DNA of 25,139 nucleotides from JABAYQ01 sp042091225. GTDB taxonomy: Bacteria; Bacteroidota; Bacteroidia; Flavobacteriales; UBA7312. Below the pieces are notes generated by a model. The model ran no database searches. It was not told where the DNA came from and saw only the letters and a program-made list of their open reading frames with translations. Both the position numbers and the translations under genes were made by a program. Shown one piece after another: positions 17,142 to 24,772 of the stretch. Each line of letters starts with the position of its first letter. The stretch's first letter is position 1. The stretch lies in contig JBELHW010000020.1 of the NCBI GenBank assembly GCA_042091225.1, positions 1 to 25,139 of the forward strand, read 5' to 3'.

Positions 17142-17172
17142 TAAAACTAAATTAATAGCAATAAGTTTTCAA
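17142..17172 (-). promoter_or_regulatory. Possible promoter of the TPR-OmpA-TlpA operon
   Basis: On the minus strand TTG (17172-17170) and TAGTTTTA (17149-17142) are 20 bases apart, a 7-of-8 fit to TAnnTTTG with correct -33 spacing, about 40 bases upstream of the ATG at 17102. One mismatch in the -7 box keeps this tentative. Confidence 0.3.
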
Positions 17173-17179
17173 GATGTTT

Positions 17180-17392
17180 TTAAGAATTCCAAATAGATGA
17201 ACTGATTTCCAATTCTGTATCGGATTCGGATATTATTTTAATAGACTTGTAATTTGTATTATTTTCAAGATTAAAGCTCCTGTGCTGGTTATCGCAATAA
17301 GGTAAAGATTTACTCACGCCACAGGTACAAAAACTATATTTTATTCCTTTTTTAACTGATATTTTTAAAGAAGAAGATTTTTTTTCACTCAT
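17180..17392 (-). CDS. CDGSH iron-sulfur domain protein
   Basis: Small protein of 70 residues carrying one CDGSH (mitoNEET-type) motif: Cys22, Cys24, Cys33 and His37 in CTCGVSKSLPYCDNQH, the three-cysteine, one-histidine set for a redox-active 2Fe-2S cluster. No signal peptide or membrane helix, so it should be cytoplasmic. The usual glycine after CD is asparagine here, which is tolerated in bacterial members. It overlaps the stop of the SGNH hydrolase gene by eight bases (ATGAGTGA). Cluster chemistry is family knowledge; the cellular role is unknown. Confidence 0.9.
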   Translation of the reverse strand: MSEKKSSSLKISVKKGIKYSFCTCGVSKSLPYCDNQHRSFNLENNTNYKSIKIISESDTELEISSSIWNS

Positions 17393-18626
17393 TTTTTAAA
17401 ATTTTAAAGTTTTCTGTTTCTTTTCCGCCTATTACTTTAACATGATAGATACCGTTAGGAATATCTTTTAAATCTAATTTAAAACTATTGTCTTTTTTAT
17501 AATTCATCAACTTTTTTCCATTCAAATCATACAATTCTATAAAAGAAGGTTCTAATATTTCAATATTAAAAAATCTTTGTGTAGGATTAGGGAAGCCATT
17601 TACAATAGTAGAAAAATCTTTAATGTCGCTAACATTAAAAGTGTCTATATTGTAGAAATAATCTAACCTTTTGCAATTGTTTTTTGAGAACACAGAAAGT
17701 TGAACGGTATATTGTTGATCTAGTGCATAGGTATGAGAAATGTTTTCTTGATCGGAGAATTCTCCATCTCCGAAGTCCCAAGAAATTGAATCATAGTTAG
17801 AGGCTTGTACGCTAAAATCATAAGTCTCCGAAACTTGTGTTAGCTCGATATTTTGAACATCAAATAAGTTCCAAACTTGGGTGCTATCTAAAACTACGTC
17901 ACTAGCTATTGTTTGAAGGTAAAGCGCATCAAGACTATCTAATCCGGCAGGGTAAAAATTCGATCCTATACAAGACTTCTTAAAAATAGAAGAATAAAAC
18001 ACACAAGCACTTAAATAAGAACCAGCTAAATTAGGATGACTCTCGTCTCCTGCGTAAAGTTCAAAATCTGGATTTAGTTCTATACTTTTTTTCCAAGCCA
18101 TCCCAACAGGAGAAACCGAAGAATTATTATCAAAAGCCATTTCTAAATAAGAGTTTCTGAGTCGGCTTTGCATGCCTAAATATGTGGCAACTGGAGGGTA
18201 AAACTCTGCATTAAAAGAATCTCCATTTTTTCTACCCCAAGTCATAAAAAACATTGGTTCAGTACAACTATCGTTAGATAAAATAGCATCAACTAAAGAC
18301 TGAGCATGTGGATAGGTATCTTGCTCTACTTGAGATGGTGAAAAACTCGGCTCTTGACTTTGGGCTTGAATAACAACATAATCCCAATCTTGTTGATTTA
18401 TAGCTATTAAACTAGAGGAATTTTCTTGGGCATGGTTTTGTAATTGCCATCCTCCTGGAGTATTAGATGATGGATTAAGAGTGTCGTCAAGGCTTGTAGC
18501 AATTTCAGACACCAAATTTGGCATATTATTATAAAAAGTATATGAATTTCCTAAAAACAAAACATCGTAATTTTGAGAAAACAAGGAAAGAGGAAAAAGC
18601 AGAAGAATTATAAATTTAAGTTTCAT
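17385..18626 (-). CDS. Secreted SGNH hydrolase with PKD and T9SS sorting domain
   Basis: The product has 413 residues. A signal peptide (1-17, ending LFSQ) is followed by an SGNH/GDSL-type esterase domain: nucleophile Ser28 in LFLGNSYTFYNN, an Asn/Gln-rich block VIQAQSQEPSF (85-95) and Asp194/His197 in GDESHPNLAGSYL. A PKD-like domain follows (about 262-330, with SWDFGDGEFSD and HTYALDQQYTV). Residues about 345-413 are a type A C-terminal sorting domain (FPNPTQ, IELYDLNGKKL, NGIYHVKV), so export by T9SS is expected. The substrate may be an acyl or acetyl ester on a polymer, but this is not readable. It is first of a two-gene unit with the CDGSH protein. Confidence 0.87.
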   Translation of the reverse strand: MKLKFIILLLFPLSLFSQNYDVLFLGNSYTFYNNMPNLVSEIATSLDDTLNPSSNTPGGWQLQNHAQENSSSLIAINQQDWDYVVIQAQSQEPSFSPSQVEQDTYPHAQSLVDAILSNDSCTEPMFFMTWGRKNGDSFNAEFYPPVATYLGMQSRLRNSYLEMAFDNNSSVSPVGMAWKKSIELNPDFELYAGDESHPNLAGSYLSACVFYSSIFKKSCIGSNFYPAGLDSLDALYLQTIASDVVLDSTQVWNLFDVQNIELTQVSETYDFSVQASNYDSISWDFGDGEFSDQENISHTYALDQQYTVQLSVFSKNNCKRLDYFYNIDTFNVSDIKDFSTIVNGFPNPTQRFFNIEILEPSFIELYDLNGKKLMNYKKDNSFKLDLKDIPNGIYHVKVIGGKETENFKILKNE

Positions 18627-18714
18627 GTGGATTGTAATTTTGGGCTTAGTAAATTTTTATGTAAATATAATTTATTTTAAGAAAAAATTAAATCTAAATC
18701 GGGAACAAAATGAT

Positions 18715-18722
18715 TACATTTG
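18715..18722 (+). promoter_or_regulatory. Putative leaderless promoter of the CsgG/LPP20 operon
   Basis: TACATTTG matches TAnnTTTG and is followed by TTTA and then ATG at 18727. The 12 bases ATTTGTTTAATG are identical to those at the divIC start. The distance would place transcription start at or beside the start codon. No -33 TTG is visible. It also argues against the longer frame opening at 18625. Confidence 0.42.
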
Positions 18723-18726
18723 TTTA

Positions 18727-20118
18727 ATGAACAAAGGGAATATAATTTATTTAGCATGTATTTTTGCAAGTATATTAATGTCTTGCAATAGTGTAAAATC
18801 TCTAACTAAAAAAGGAGATAAAGCTTTTGAAAAAGAACAATATGAAAAAGCAGTTGTGTTGTACTTTGATGCTTTACAAAAAGACAATTCGTACGAACTT
18901 GCCAAAGTTGGCTTAAAAAAAGGTGGGCAACGATTAGTAAATAATCATCTTGATTTATTTTTTAAGACCAAAAATTTTGGTGAAAATAGAAAGGCTATTT
19001 ATCACTACAGAGATGCCTTACAAATGTTTGAAAAATGTGCAAGAATCAATGTGTCATTAGGTATTCCAACTCAATATACAAATGATTATAATTCCTTAGT
19101 TAACAGCTATGTAGATAGTCAGTATACTAAAGGAATGCAATTATTGCAAGACGAAGAGTTTATAAAATCTGAAAATATTTTTAAAGAAATAAAAGTACTT
19201 AAGCCAAACTATAAAGACATTGATGACTTACAAAGAGTAGCAGAATTTGAGCCAAAATATAGATTAGCTATTAGTTTTTTACAAAACGAGAAATATAGGT
19301 CATCCTATGCTCAGTTTCAAAAAATTCCATCAAACTATAAAGATACAAAAGCAAAAAAACAACTGTGCTTAGACGCTGGCACACTAACAATAGGATTTGT
19401 GGAGTTTAAAAACGGAACTAGAAATAAAGGAGGTGAAGCTGCAATATCAGCCCATTTATTTGATCAGCTTACAAAATTAAAGAACCCTTTTATAAAAGTT
19501 ATTGACAGAAGTCTTACTTCTACTATTATTGACGAGCAAGTTTTAGCATTAAGTGGGCAAACATCCGAAGCAACTTCTGCAAGTGCAGGAGAGTTAATTG
19601 GAGCAAAAGCAATTTTATCTGGCAATTTAATTACCTATAGTAAAAAATCGGAAAAGGTAAAAGAGACATTAAAAAAAGCATGGAAAGAACGACAAATAAA
19701 AAAATACAATAAAGAAACAGAAAAATATTTTTATGAAACCGAGTATGACAAAGTGAAATACAAAGAGTTTTATGGAATGAATCAGGTTAGTTTAGGATTT
19801 CAATATCAGCTTACTTCTACAGAAACTGGAGAAATATTGTTAACAGGAATTGTAAATCTAAGCGAATCGGATGAAGTTAATTACGCTACATCCGGTGTTA
19901 ATTATAAAAAATTAGTTCCAGGAAACTGGAAATATCAAAACAAATCTCATGAAAACGATATCGTTTCAACTTCTATTTCTAAAAAAAGGAATTTAAGGAA
20001 ATTATTTACTAATAAAAAGACATTAAAAACAACCGAACAATTAAGAGATGTTTTATATAAATCTACAGCTTCAAAAGTCAGTAATAAAATAAACTTATAT
20101 AATCCAGAAGATGAATAA
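18727..20118 (+). CDS. CsgG-like lipoprotein with TPR-like N-terminus
   Basis: The chosen ATG gives 463 residues starting with a lipoprotein signal (MSC, Cys20 lipidated). An upstream in-frame ATG at 18625 adds 34 residues that hide the signal, so it is rejected. Residues 25-210 are helical repeats resembling TPRs (GDKAFEKEQYEKAVVLYFDAL). Residues about 218-305 match the CsgG/FlgO fold: IGFVEFKNGT, then VIDRSLTSTIIDEQ and AGELIGAKAILSGNL. A long charged helical insertion (about 306-350) splits this from later beta strands LGFQYQLTSTETGEILLTG. CsgG proteins form outer-membrane or periplasmic rings; no curli genes are nearby. The stop overlaps the LPP20 gene by eight bases. Confidence 0.82.
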   Translation: MNKGNIIYLACIFASILMSCNSVKSLTKKGDKAFEKEQYEKAVVLYFDALQKDNSYELAKVGLKKGGQRLVNNHLDLFFKTKNFGENRKAIYHYRDALQMFEKCARINVSLGIPTQYTNDYNSLVNSYVDSQYTKGMQLLQDEEFIKSENIFKEIKVLKPNYKDIDDLQRVAEFEPKYRLAISFLQNEKYRSSYAQFQKIPSNYKDTKAKKQLCLDAGTLTIGFVEFKNGTRNKGGEAAISAHLFDQLTKLKNPFIKVIDRSLTSTIIDEQVLALSGQTSEATSASAGELIGAKAILSGNLITYSKKSEKVKETLKKAWKERQIKKYNKETEKYFYETEYDKVKYKEFYGMNQVSLGFQYQLTSTETGEILLTGIVNLSESDEVNYATSGVNYKKLVPGNWKYQNKSHENDIVSTSISKKRNLRKLFTNKKTLKTTEQLRDVLYKSTASKVSNKINLYNPEDE

Positions 20119-21466
20119 ACTTTTAATTCCATTAGCCTTTTTATTTGCTTTCTGCGGCACAACAAAAAAAATAGAGGAGCCAATAAATGACCTACCTAGT
20201 TGGGTAAAAAGTTATCCTATTATAGATGGCTATTATGTGGGAATAGGAGTTGCGGATAAGAGTACTCATCCTGAAAACTTTATTCAAATTGCTCAACAAA
20301 ATGCTTTGCAAAATTTGAGTACCCAGATAAAAGTAAATATTGCTACCGAGTCCGTTTTTCTTCAAATGGAAAGGGAGTACGGTTTTGAAGAAGAATTTAA
20401 ATCTAACATTAAAGTAAAAGCAGAAGAATTTATAGAAGGTTATGAAATGGCAGGCACCTTCACTCAAAAAAATGAATATTGGGTTTACTACAAATTAAAT
20501 ATTGACAAACACAAAGAAATTCAGGATGCTAGAAGATTTGAAGCAATAGAATTATCTAAAAATTATTTAGATCAAGCCAACGATTCTTACAAAAACCCTA
20601 AAGAGAAATACACCAACTATGTTAGCGCTTTGAGTGTTTTAAAACCATATTTAAGCGAGCCTCTTTTAACCGAATATCAAAGAAAAAACGTTTTTTTAGG
20701 TAATGAAATTATCTCTAGCTTTAGATCTTTTGTCGATGATTTTAGAATGAAATATGTCGGCAAAAAAATAAAAGTAATGATTGGAGATAAGGTTGGTAAT
20801 ATTAACATTGAGGTAAAACATAAAGATAAAGCAATAGAGAATGTAAAGCTAAATATCAATTCGCCTATACTTGAATTAGAAAGGTTTAGTAAAACAACAG
20901 ATAAAAATGGAATTTTTACAGCTATAATACCTAAAGTAATATCTACTGAGCCAATACAAAAAATGAATATTAGTATCGATTTTACAGATTGGATTAACGA
21001 AGCTACAAATGATGCGTTTATAAAAAAATTAATCCGTAGTGTTCAAACCCATGAAATTAGTATTCCTGCCTACGTCTATACTCCAAATATCTATGTTACT
21101 TCTGATGAAAAACAATTTAATAAATTAAAACAAAATCCGTTACTCAAATACGCTGCAGAATCAGCATTAAGTAAATTGGGTTTTACTTCTGTAAGTAACA
21201 AAAAAGATGCTGATTTATTCATGAAAATCGTAGCCAACACAGAAAAAGGAAGAACTATTAACGGACAAAAAATGTTTACCTCATTTCTTGATTTAACAGT
21301 ACAAGTTAAAGACAACAATAACCTTATTGTTTTCAGCGATCAATTAAGCAAAATAAAAGGAATACAATTAGATTTTGATCTAGCCAATTCGGATGCTTAC
21401 AAACAAGCCACAAAAGAACTTGAAAATTTTGTTATTCCTGATTTTGTAGACTCTTTTGTAAAATAA
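20111..21466 (+). CDS. LPP20-family lipoprotein
   Basis: Lipoprotein of 451 residues: signal 1-14, Cys15 in FAFCGTT. Residues about 28-150 are an LPP20 domain (LPSWVKSYP, GYYVGIGVADKS, then a helix with AQQNALQNLSTQIKV). A middle beta-rich part (about 225-290) contains a carboxypeptidase-regulatory-like phrase KTTDKNGIFTAIIP, and a C-terminal alpha/beta part (about 335-440) includes KKDADLFMKIVAN. LPP20 proteins are outer-membrane lipoproteins; FlgP of Vibrio is one and works beside CsgG-like FlgO/FlgT in a flagellar ring. The eight-base overlap with the CsgG-like gene suggests a joint complex. Function here unknown. Confidence 0.82.
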   Translation: MNKLLIPLAFLFAFCGTTKKIEEPINDLPSWVKSYPIIDGYYVGIGVADKSTHPENFIQIAQQNALQNLSTQIKVNIATESVFLQMEREYGFEEEFKSNIKVKAEEFIEGYEMAGTFTQKNEYWVYYKLNIDKHKEIQDARRFEAIELSKNYLDQANDSYKNPKEKYTNYVSALSVLKPYLSEPLLTEYQRKNVFLGNEIISSFRSFVDDFRMKYVGKKIKVMIGDKVGNINIEVKHKDKAIENVKLNINSPILELERFSKTTDKNGIFTAIIPKVISTEPIQKMNISIDFTDWINEATNDAFIKKLIRSVQTHEISIPAYVYTPNIYVTSDEKQFNKLKQNPLLKYAAESALSKLGFTSVSNKKDADLFMKIVANTEKGRTINGQKMFTSFLDLTVQVKDNNNLIVFSDQLSKIKGIQLDFDLANSDAYKQATKELENFVIPDFVDSFVK

Positions 21467-21493
21467 AAAAGAACCTAAAATAGAGTCTTTTTT
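21465..21493. terminator. Possible bidirectional terminator between convergent genes
   Basis: AAAAAAGA (21465-21472) and TCTTTTTT (21486-21493) form an eight-base inverted repeat with a 13-base loop, placed between two convergent lipoprotein genes. It gives a U-rich tail on either strand, but the stem is A/T-rich and weak. Confidence 0.38.
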
Positions 21494-21515
21494 ATGGTTA
21501 TTTTATGATTTAAAT

Positions 21516-22085
21516 TTAATTCATTTTAGACATTTCAGCCTCAAAAATCTCTTTAAATCTTTCGTAATTAAATTCAGCTTTTAGCTTTTCATCGTTCGAC
21601 AATCTTTCTTTATACTTCGAAGCTAACTTTTCAGAAGATAATTCGATGGCTAAATAAGCTTTAAATTTACCTTCAGTAGTTTTAGTAAACTTTTCACAAA
21701 TTTTAATCGCACCTGAAAGTTCTTGATTTACAACTGTTCTTGCCATTTCGTTAAAAGTTTCAGTAACTTCTTCCTTGTTGTTAAATTCTGTAGAGTTGAC
21801 ATAATTATCTCCAACTATTTTCATTGTTGAACTAATTGTTTTGGCTAATTCAGACTGTGCATTAGATCTCGCTTTTTTCTTAGCAGTCATTTGATCAATA
21901 CTTTCACCAATTCCACTAGAACGAAATGTTTTTTTATCAGAAAAATAATCGGGACCAGAACAATATTGCTCTATTAAAACCTCTCCCTGCTCCTTTGGAG
22001 AAATACCAACTTCTTCTTTTGTTTTACAAGAAAAAATAAGTAAAGTGGAAAGAAAAATTGTTACATATAATTTTGATGTTTTCAT
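21516..22085 (-). CDS. Small LPP20-like lipoprotein
   Basis: The product, 189 residues, starts with a lipoprotein signal ending IFSC (Cys20). After a short linker, the segment FRSSGIGESIDQMTAKKKAR and the following NAQSELAKTI have the LPP20 layout: a strand with GxG, then a long helix with spaced alanines. This resembles YYVGIGVADKS with its helix in the neighbouring larger LPP20 protein. A second strand-helix unit GKFKAYLAIELSSEKL and a charged C-terminal helix (about 155-189) follow. The resemblance is by eye and needs a profile search. It converges tail to tail with the larger LPP20 gene, so the two are not one operon. Role unknown. Confidence 0.68.
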   Translation of the reverse strand: MKTSKLYVTIFLSTLLIFSCKTKEEVGISPKEQGEVLIEQYCSGPDYFSDKKTFRSSGIGESIDQMTAKKKARSNAQSELAKTISSTMKIVGDNYVNSTEFNNKEEVTETFNEMARTVVNQELSGAIKICEKFTKTTEGKFKAYLAIELSSEKLASKYKERLSNDEKLKAEFNYERFKEIFEAEMSKMN

Positions 22086-22107
22086 CTTAAATACTTTTTA
22101 AATTAAT

Positions 22108-22140
22108 TTGTAAAAATAAAACATTTTTTTATCATCTTTG
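22108..22140 (+). promoter_or_regulatory. Possible promoter of the propeller gene pair
   Basis: TTG at 22108-22110 and CATCTTTG at 22133-22140 (one mismatch to TAnnTTTG) lie 22 bases apart, within the spacing range. They are about 25 bases upstream of the ATG at 22166 in the 80-base gap between divergent genes. Confidence 0.28.
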
Positions 22141-22165
22141 TGTATTAACCTAAATAACAATTTTT

Positions 22166-23653
22166 ATGAAATATTTTTACTCTCTAATTATTCTTTTCTC
22201 TTTTAACTTAAACTTAATTGCTCAAACACCTGATTTAAGTTTTGTAAGTTTTGAAACAGGTTTTTCTAGTCCTACTACCATAACACATGCAGGTGATAGC
22301 AGAATTTTTGTACTAGAACAAGATGGAGTTATTAAAATTATAGAATCCGGAAATGTAACAACATTCATGGATATCAAACAAAGAGTTTCTTCACCAGCTG
22401 ATAATTTAAATACTTATGATGATGAACTAGGATTATTAGGTTTAGCATTTGACCCTGATTTTACTAACAACGGCTACTTTTATATCAATTATACTGATAA
22501 CGATTTAAACACAAAAATTTCTCGTTTTAGTTTAGATAATTCAAATTCTAACTTAGGAGATTCTAACTCTGAAGAATTAGTTATCGAAATTGAGCAACCT
22601 TATTCTAATCATAATGGAGGATGCATAGCTTTCGGGCCTGATGGTTATTTGTACATAGGAATGGGTGATGGAGGAAGCGGTGGTGATCCACAGGGATTTG
22701 GACAAAATATGACGTCATTATTAGGCAAAATTTTAAGAATTGATGTAAGTACTCTTCCTTACACTGTTCCTGATTCAAATCCTTTTGTTGGTAATAATAA
22801 CTATTCGCCAGAAATTTGGGCAAGTGGGATGAGAAATCCTTGGAAATTTTCATTTGATAGCGAAACAGGAGATTTATGGATTGGTGATGTAGGACAAAAT
22901 GCATGGGAAGAAATTGATTTTCAAAGTGCTAACAGCCAAGGAGGAGAAAATTATGGATGGAATTGTTATGAAGGCTTTGCTTCATTTGAAAACAGCGGAT
23001 GTAATGATACTTATGCAGATCCTGTTCATACTTATGAAAACAATGGATATCCTAACGATTGTTCTGTAACTGGAGGTATTGTTTATAGAGGTTCTTTGTA
23101 TCCTAATTTTGATGGGCACTATGTTTTTGGAGACTATTGCACAGGAAAAATATTTACACTTTCTGATCAAGGGAATGCAAGTTTTGATCTTAGCACTCAA
23201 GAGAATACAGACATTTTTATTTCATGTTTTGGAGAAGATAGTAATGGAGAGTTATATTTAGCAGACAGAAATAGTGGAGAAATATTCTCAATTATTGATA
23301 ATTCTACTAATCAAACTATCTCTTTCGATTGTTTGCCAGAAGGCTGTATTGATCCAAACGATGGAAGCGGAACTTACCAAACTGAAGAAGATTGTCAGGC
23401 AATGTGTTTAACATCTGTAAAAGAATCATCATTAGAAGAAATTTTAATTTTCCCTAACCCTATTACTAAAAATTCTGTTTTAAACTTTGAAAATATTGAA
23501 GAAGGAAGCTTAGTTATAATATCAAACATGCTAGGGAAAATAATAACTTCTAAAATTGTTAACAACCAAAAAATAGATTTAAATAAAATAAATTCAGGAG
23601 TTTATTTCATTGAAATAGAAAATCACACAAGTAAGAAATTAATCATTCAATAA
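22166..23653 (+). CDS. Secreted PQQ glucose dehydrogenase-like propeller with T9SS signal
   Basis: The product has 495 residues. Signal peptide 1-19 (LIAQ) precedes a six-bladed propeller of the soluble glucose/sorbosone dehydrogenase (GSDH/HHIP) family, about 25-380. Family phrases are LGLLGLAFDPDF, SNHNGG (147-152, His149 at the usual catalytic position), IGMGDGGSGGDPQGFGQN, LGKILRID, SGMRNPWKFSFD and GDVGQNAWEEID. It should oxidise a sugar or alcohol at the cell surface with PQQ, if the cofactor is bound; substrate is not readable. Residues 389-414 form a cysteine module C-x4-C-x15-C-x3-C shared with the next gene. The end (about 427-495, IFPNP and SGVYFIEIEN) is a type A T9SS sorting domain. 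Its stop overlaps the next start by one base. Confidence 0.88.
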   Translation: MKYFYSLIILFSFNLNLIAQTPDLSFVSFETGFSSPTTITHAGDSRIFVLEQDGVIKIIESGNVTTFMDIKQRVSSPADNLNTYDDELGLLGLAFDPDFTNNGYFYINYTDNDLNTKISRFSLDNSNSNLGDSNSEELVIEIEQPYSNHNGGCIAFGPDGYLYIGMGDGGSGGDPQGFGQNMTSLLGKILRIDVSTLPYTVPDSNPFVGNNNYSPEIWASGMRNPWKFSFDSETGDLWIGDVGQNAWEEIDFQSANSQGGENYGWNCYEGFASFENSGCNDTYADPVHTYENNGYPNDCSVTGGIVYRGSLYPNFDGHYVFGDYCTGKIFTLSDQGNASFDLSTQENTDIFISCFGEDSNGELYLADRNSGEIFSIIDNSTNQTISFDCLPEGCIDPNDGSGTYQTEEDCQAMCLTSVKESSLEEILIFPNPITKNSVLNFENIEEGSLVIISNMLGKIITSKIVNNQKIDLNKINSGVYFIEIENHTSKKLIIQ

Positions 23654-24768
23654 TGAAAATATTTTTAATAATATTTACTGTCAGTTCTACTTTTTTATTC
23701 GGACAATCTTACGATGGTCCAGAATCTGTTGATTATCATTCTGAAACTAATAGGTACTTTGTTTCTAACTCAAGTAACGGACAAGTTTTAGAAGTTGATT
23801 GTCAAGGCAATGTATCTGTTTTTGTATCTAATGTTGGGTCAGGACCTCACGGACTAGAAGTAATTGGTAATCAATTATTTGCTTGTAGTTTTTCAAGATT
23901 AAAAGTATACGACATTAATTCGGGCAACGAAAACCTTAACATAAATTTAGGGGCAAGCTTTGCTAACGGAATTACTCATAAAGAAAATGATCTTTTTATT
24001 ACTGATTTTTCTGACCCTAAAATTTATCACTACGATATAAATCAAGACAATTTAAGTGTACTTATTGATAATCTACCTTTCACACCAAATGGTATTTTTT
24101 ACGATGATATTCAAAACAGAATTTTAGTCTTAAGTTGGCAAGCTAATGCTCCTATTTATGAACTTAGTTTGATAGATACTTCTATTTCTATTGTTAAAGA
24201 AACTAACTTAGGATATCTTGATGGAATTTCAATGGACAATAATGGAGACTTTTATGTTTCTGCATGGAGCAACAATGCCATTCATAAATTTAATAGTGAT
24301 TTTAGTGGAAGTCCTACAAATGTTTTAAACGGCATGAACAATCCTGCTGATATTTTTTACAATAGAAATTTAAATGTTTTAGCTGTTCCTAATTCAGGAA
24401 ATAACACTGTAGTTTTTGAAGGATTTGGAACCAACACAAGTTATAATTGTGTTGACTACCAATGTCAGGAAGTTAATGATCAATCTGGAGAATTTAATAC
24501 TATGGAATGTTGTCAACAGTATTGCCAAGATCCATCAAATATTGATGAAAATAAAAGCCTAAAAAATGTTTATCCTAATCCAATTATAAATGGTGAATCT
24601 TTATTTTTTGATACTATTGCTAAGAAAATAGAGTTATATGATCTGAAAGGAAGGCTTTTATTTGATATTAAGGATAACATACAATCGTCTATTTCCTTAC
24701 CTAACTTAAAAAGTGGAATTTATATATTAAATTACGACAATAAAACGACCAAACTAATTGTAGAATAA
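23653..24768 (+). CDS. Secreted SMP-30/NHL-like propeller with T9SS signal
   Basis: The product, 371 residues, has a signal peptide 1-18 (FGQ). Residues 20-258 form a propeller with repeats resembling SMP-30/gluconolactonase and NHL/Vgb proteins (GPHGLEVIGNQLF, FANGITHKENDLFITDF, LDGISMDNNGDFYVSAW, NNPADIFYNRNL). I see no firm active-site assignment, so it may be a lactonase-like enzyme or a binding propeller. A cysteine module at 266-291 has the same spacing as in the preceding gene, and a type A T9SS sorting domain closes the protein (VYPNPIINGE, IELYDLKGRLL, SGIYILNYD). TAATG coupling with the upstream dehydrogenase-like gene suggests a joint role, possibly oxidation then lactone hydrolysis (inference). 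Confidence 0.83.
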   Translation: MKIFLIIFTVSSTFLFGQSYDGPESVDYHSETNRYFVSNSSNGQVLEVDCQGNVSVFVSNVGSGPHGLEVIGNQLFACSFSRLKVYDINSGNENLNINLGASFANGITHKENDLFITDFSDPKIYHYDINQDNLSVLIDNLPFTPNGIFYDDIQNRILVLSWQANAPIYELSLIDTSISIVKETNLGYLDGISMDNNGDFYVSAWSNNAIHKFNSDFSGSPTNVLNGMNNPADIFYNRNLNVLAVPNSGNNTVVFEGFGTNTSYNCVDYQCQEVNDQSGEFNTMECCQQYCQDPSNIDENKSLKNVYPNPIINGESLFFDTIAKKIELYDLKGRLLFDIKDNIQSSISLPNLKSGIYILNYDNKTTKLIVE

Positions 24769-24772
24769 ACAA

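Noticed and set aside
18625..18726. 34-codon N-terminal extension of the CsgG-like lipoprotein
   Set aside because: It would hide the lipoprotein signal, and it contains the likely promoter box next to the ATG at 18727.
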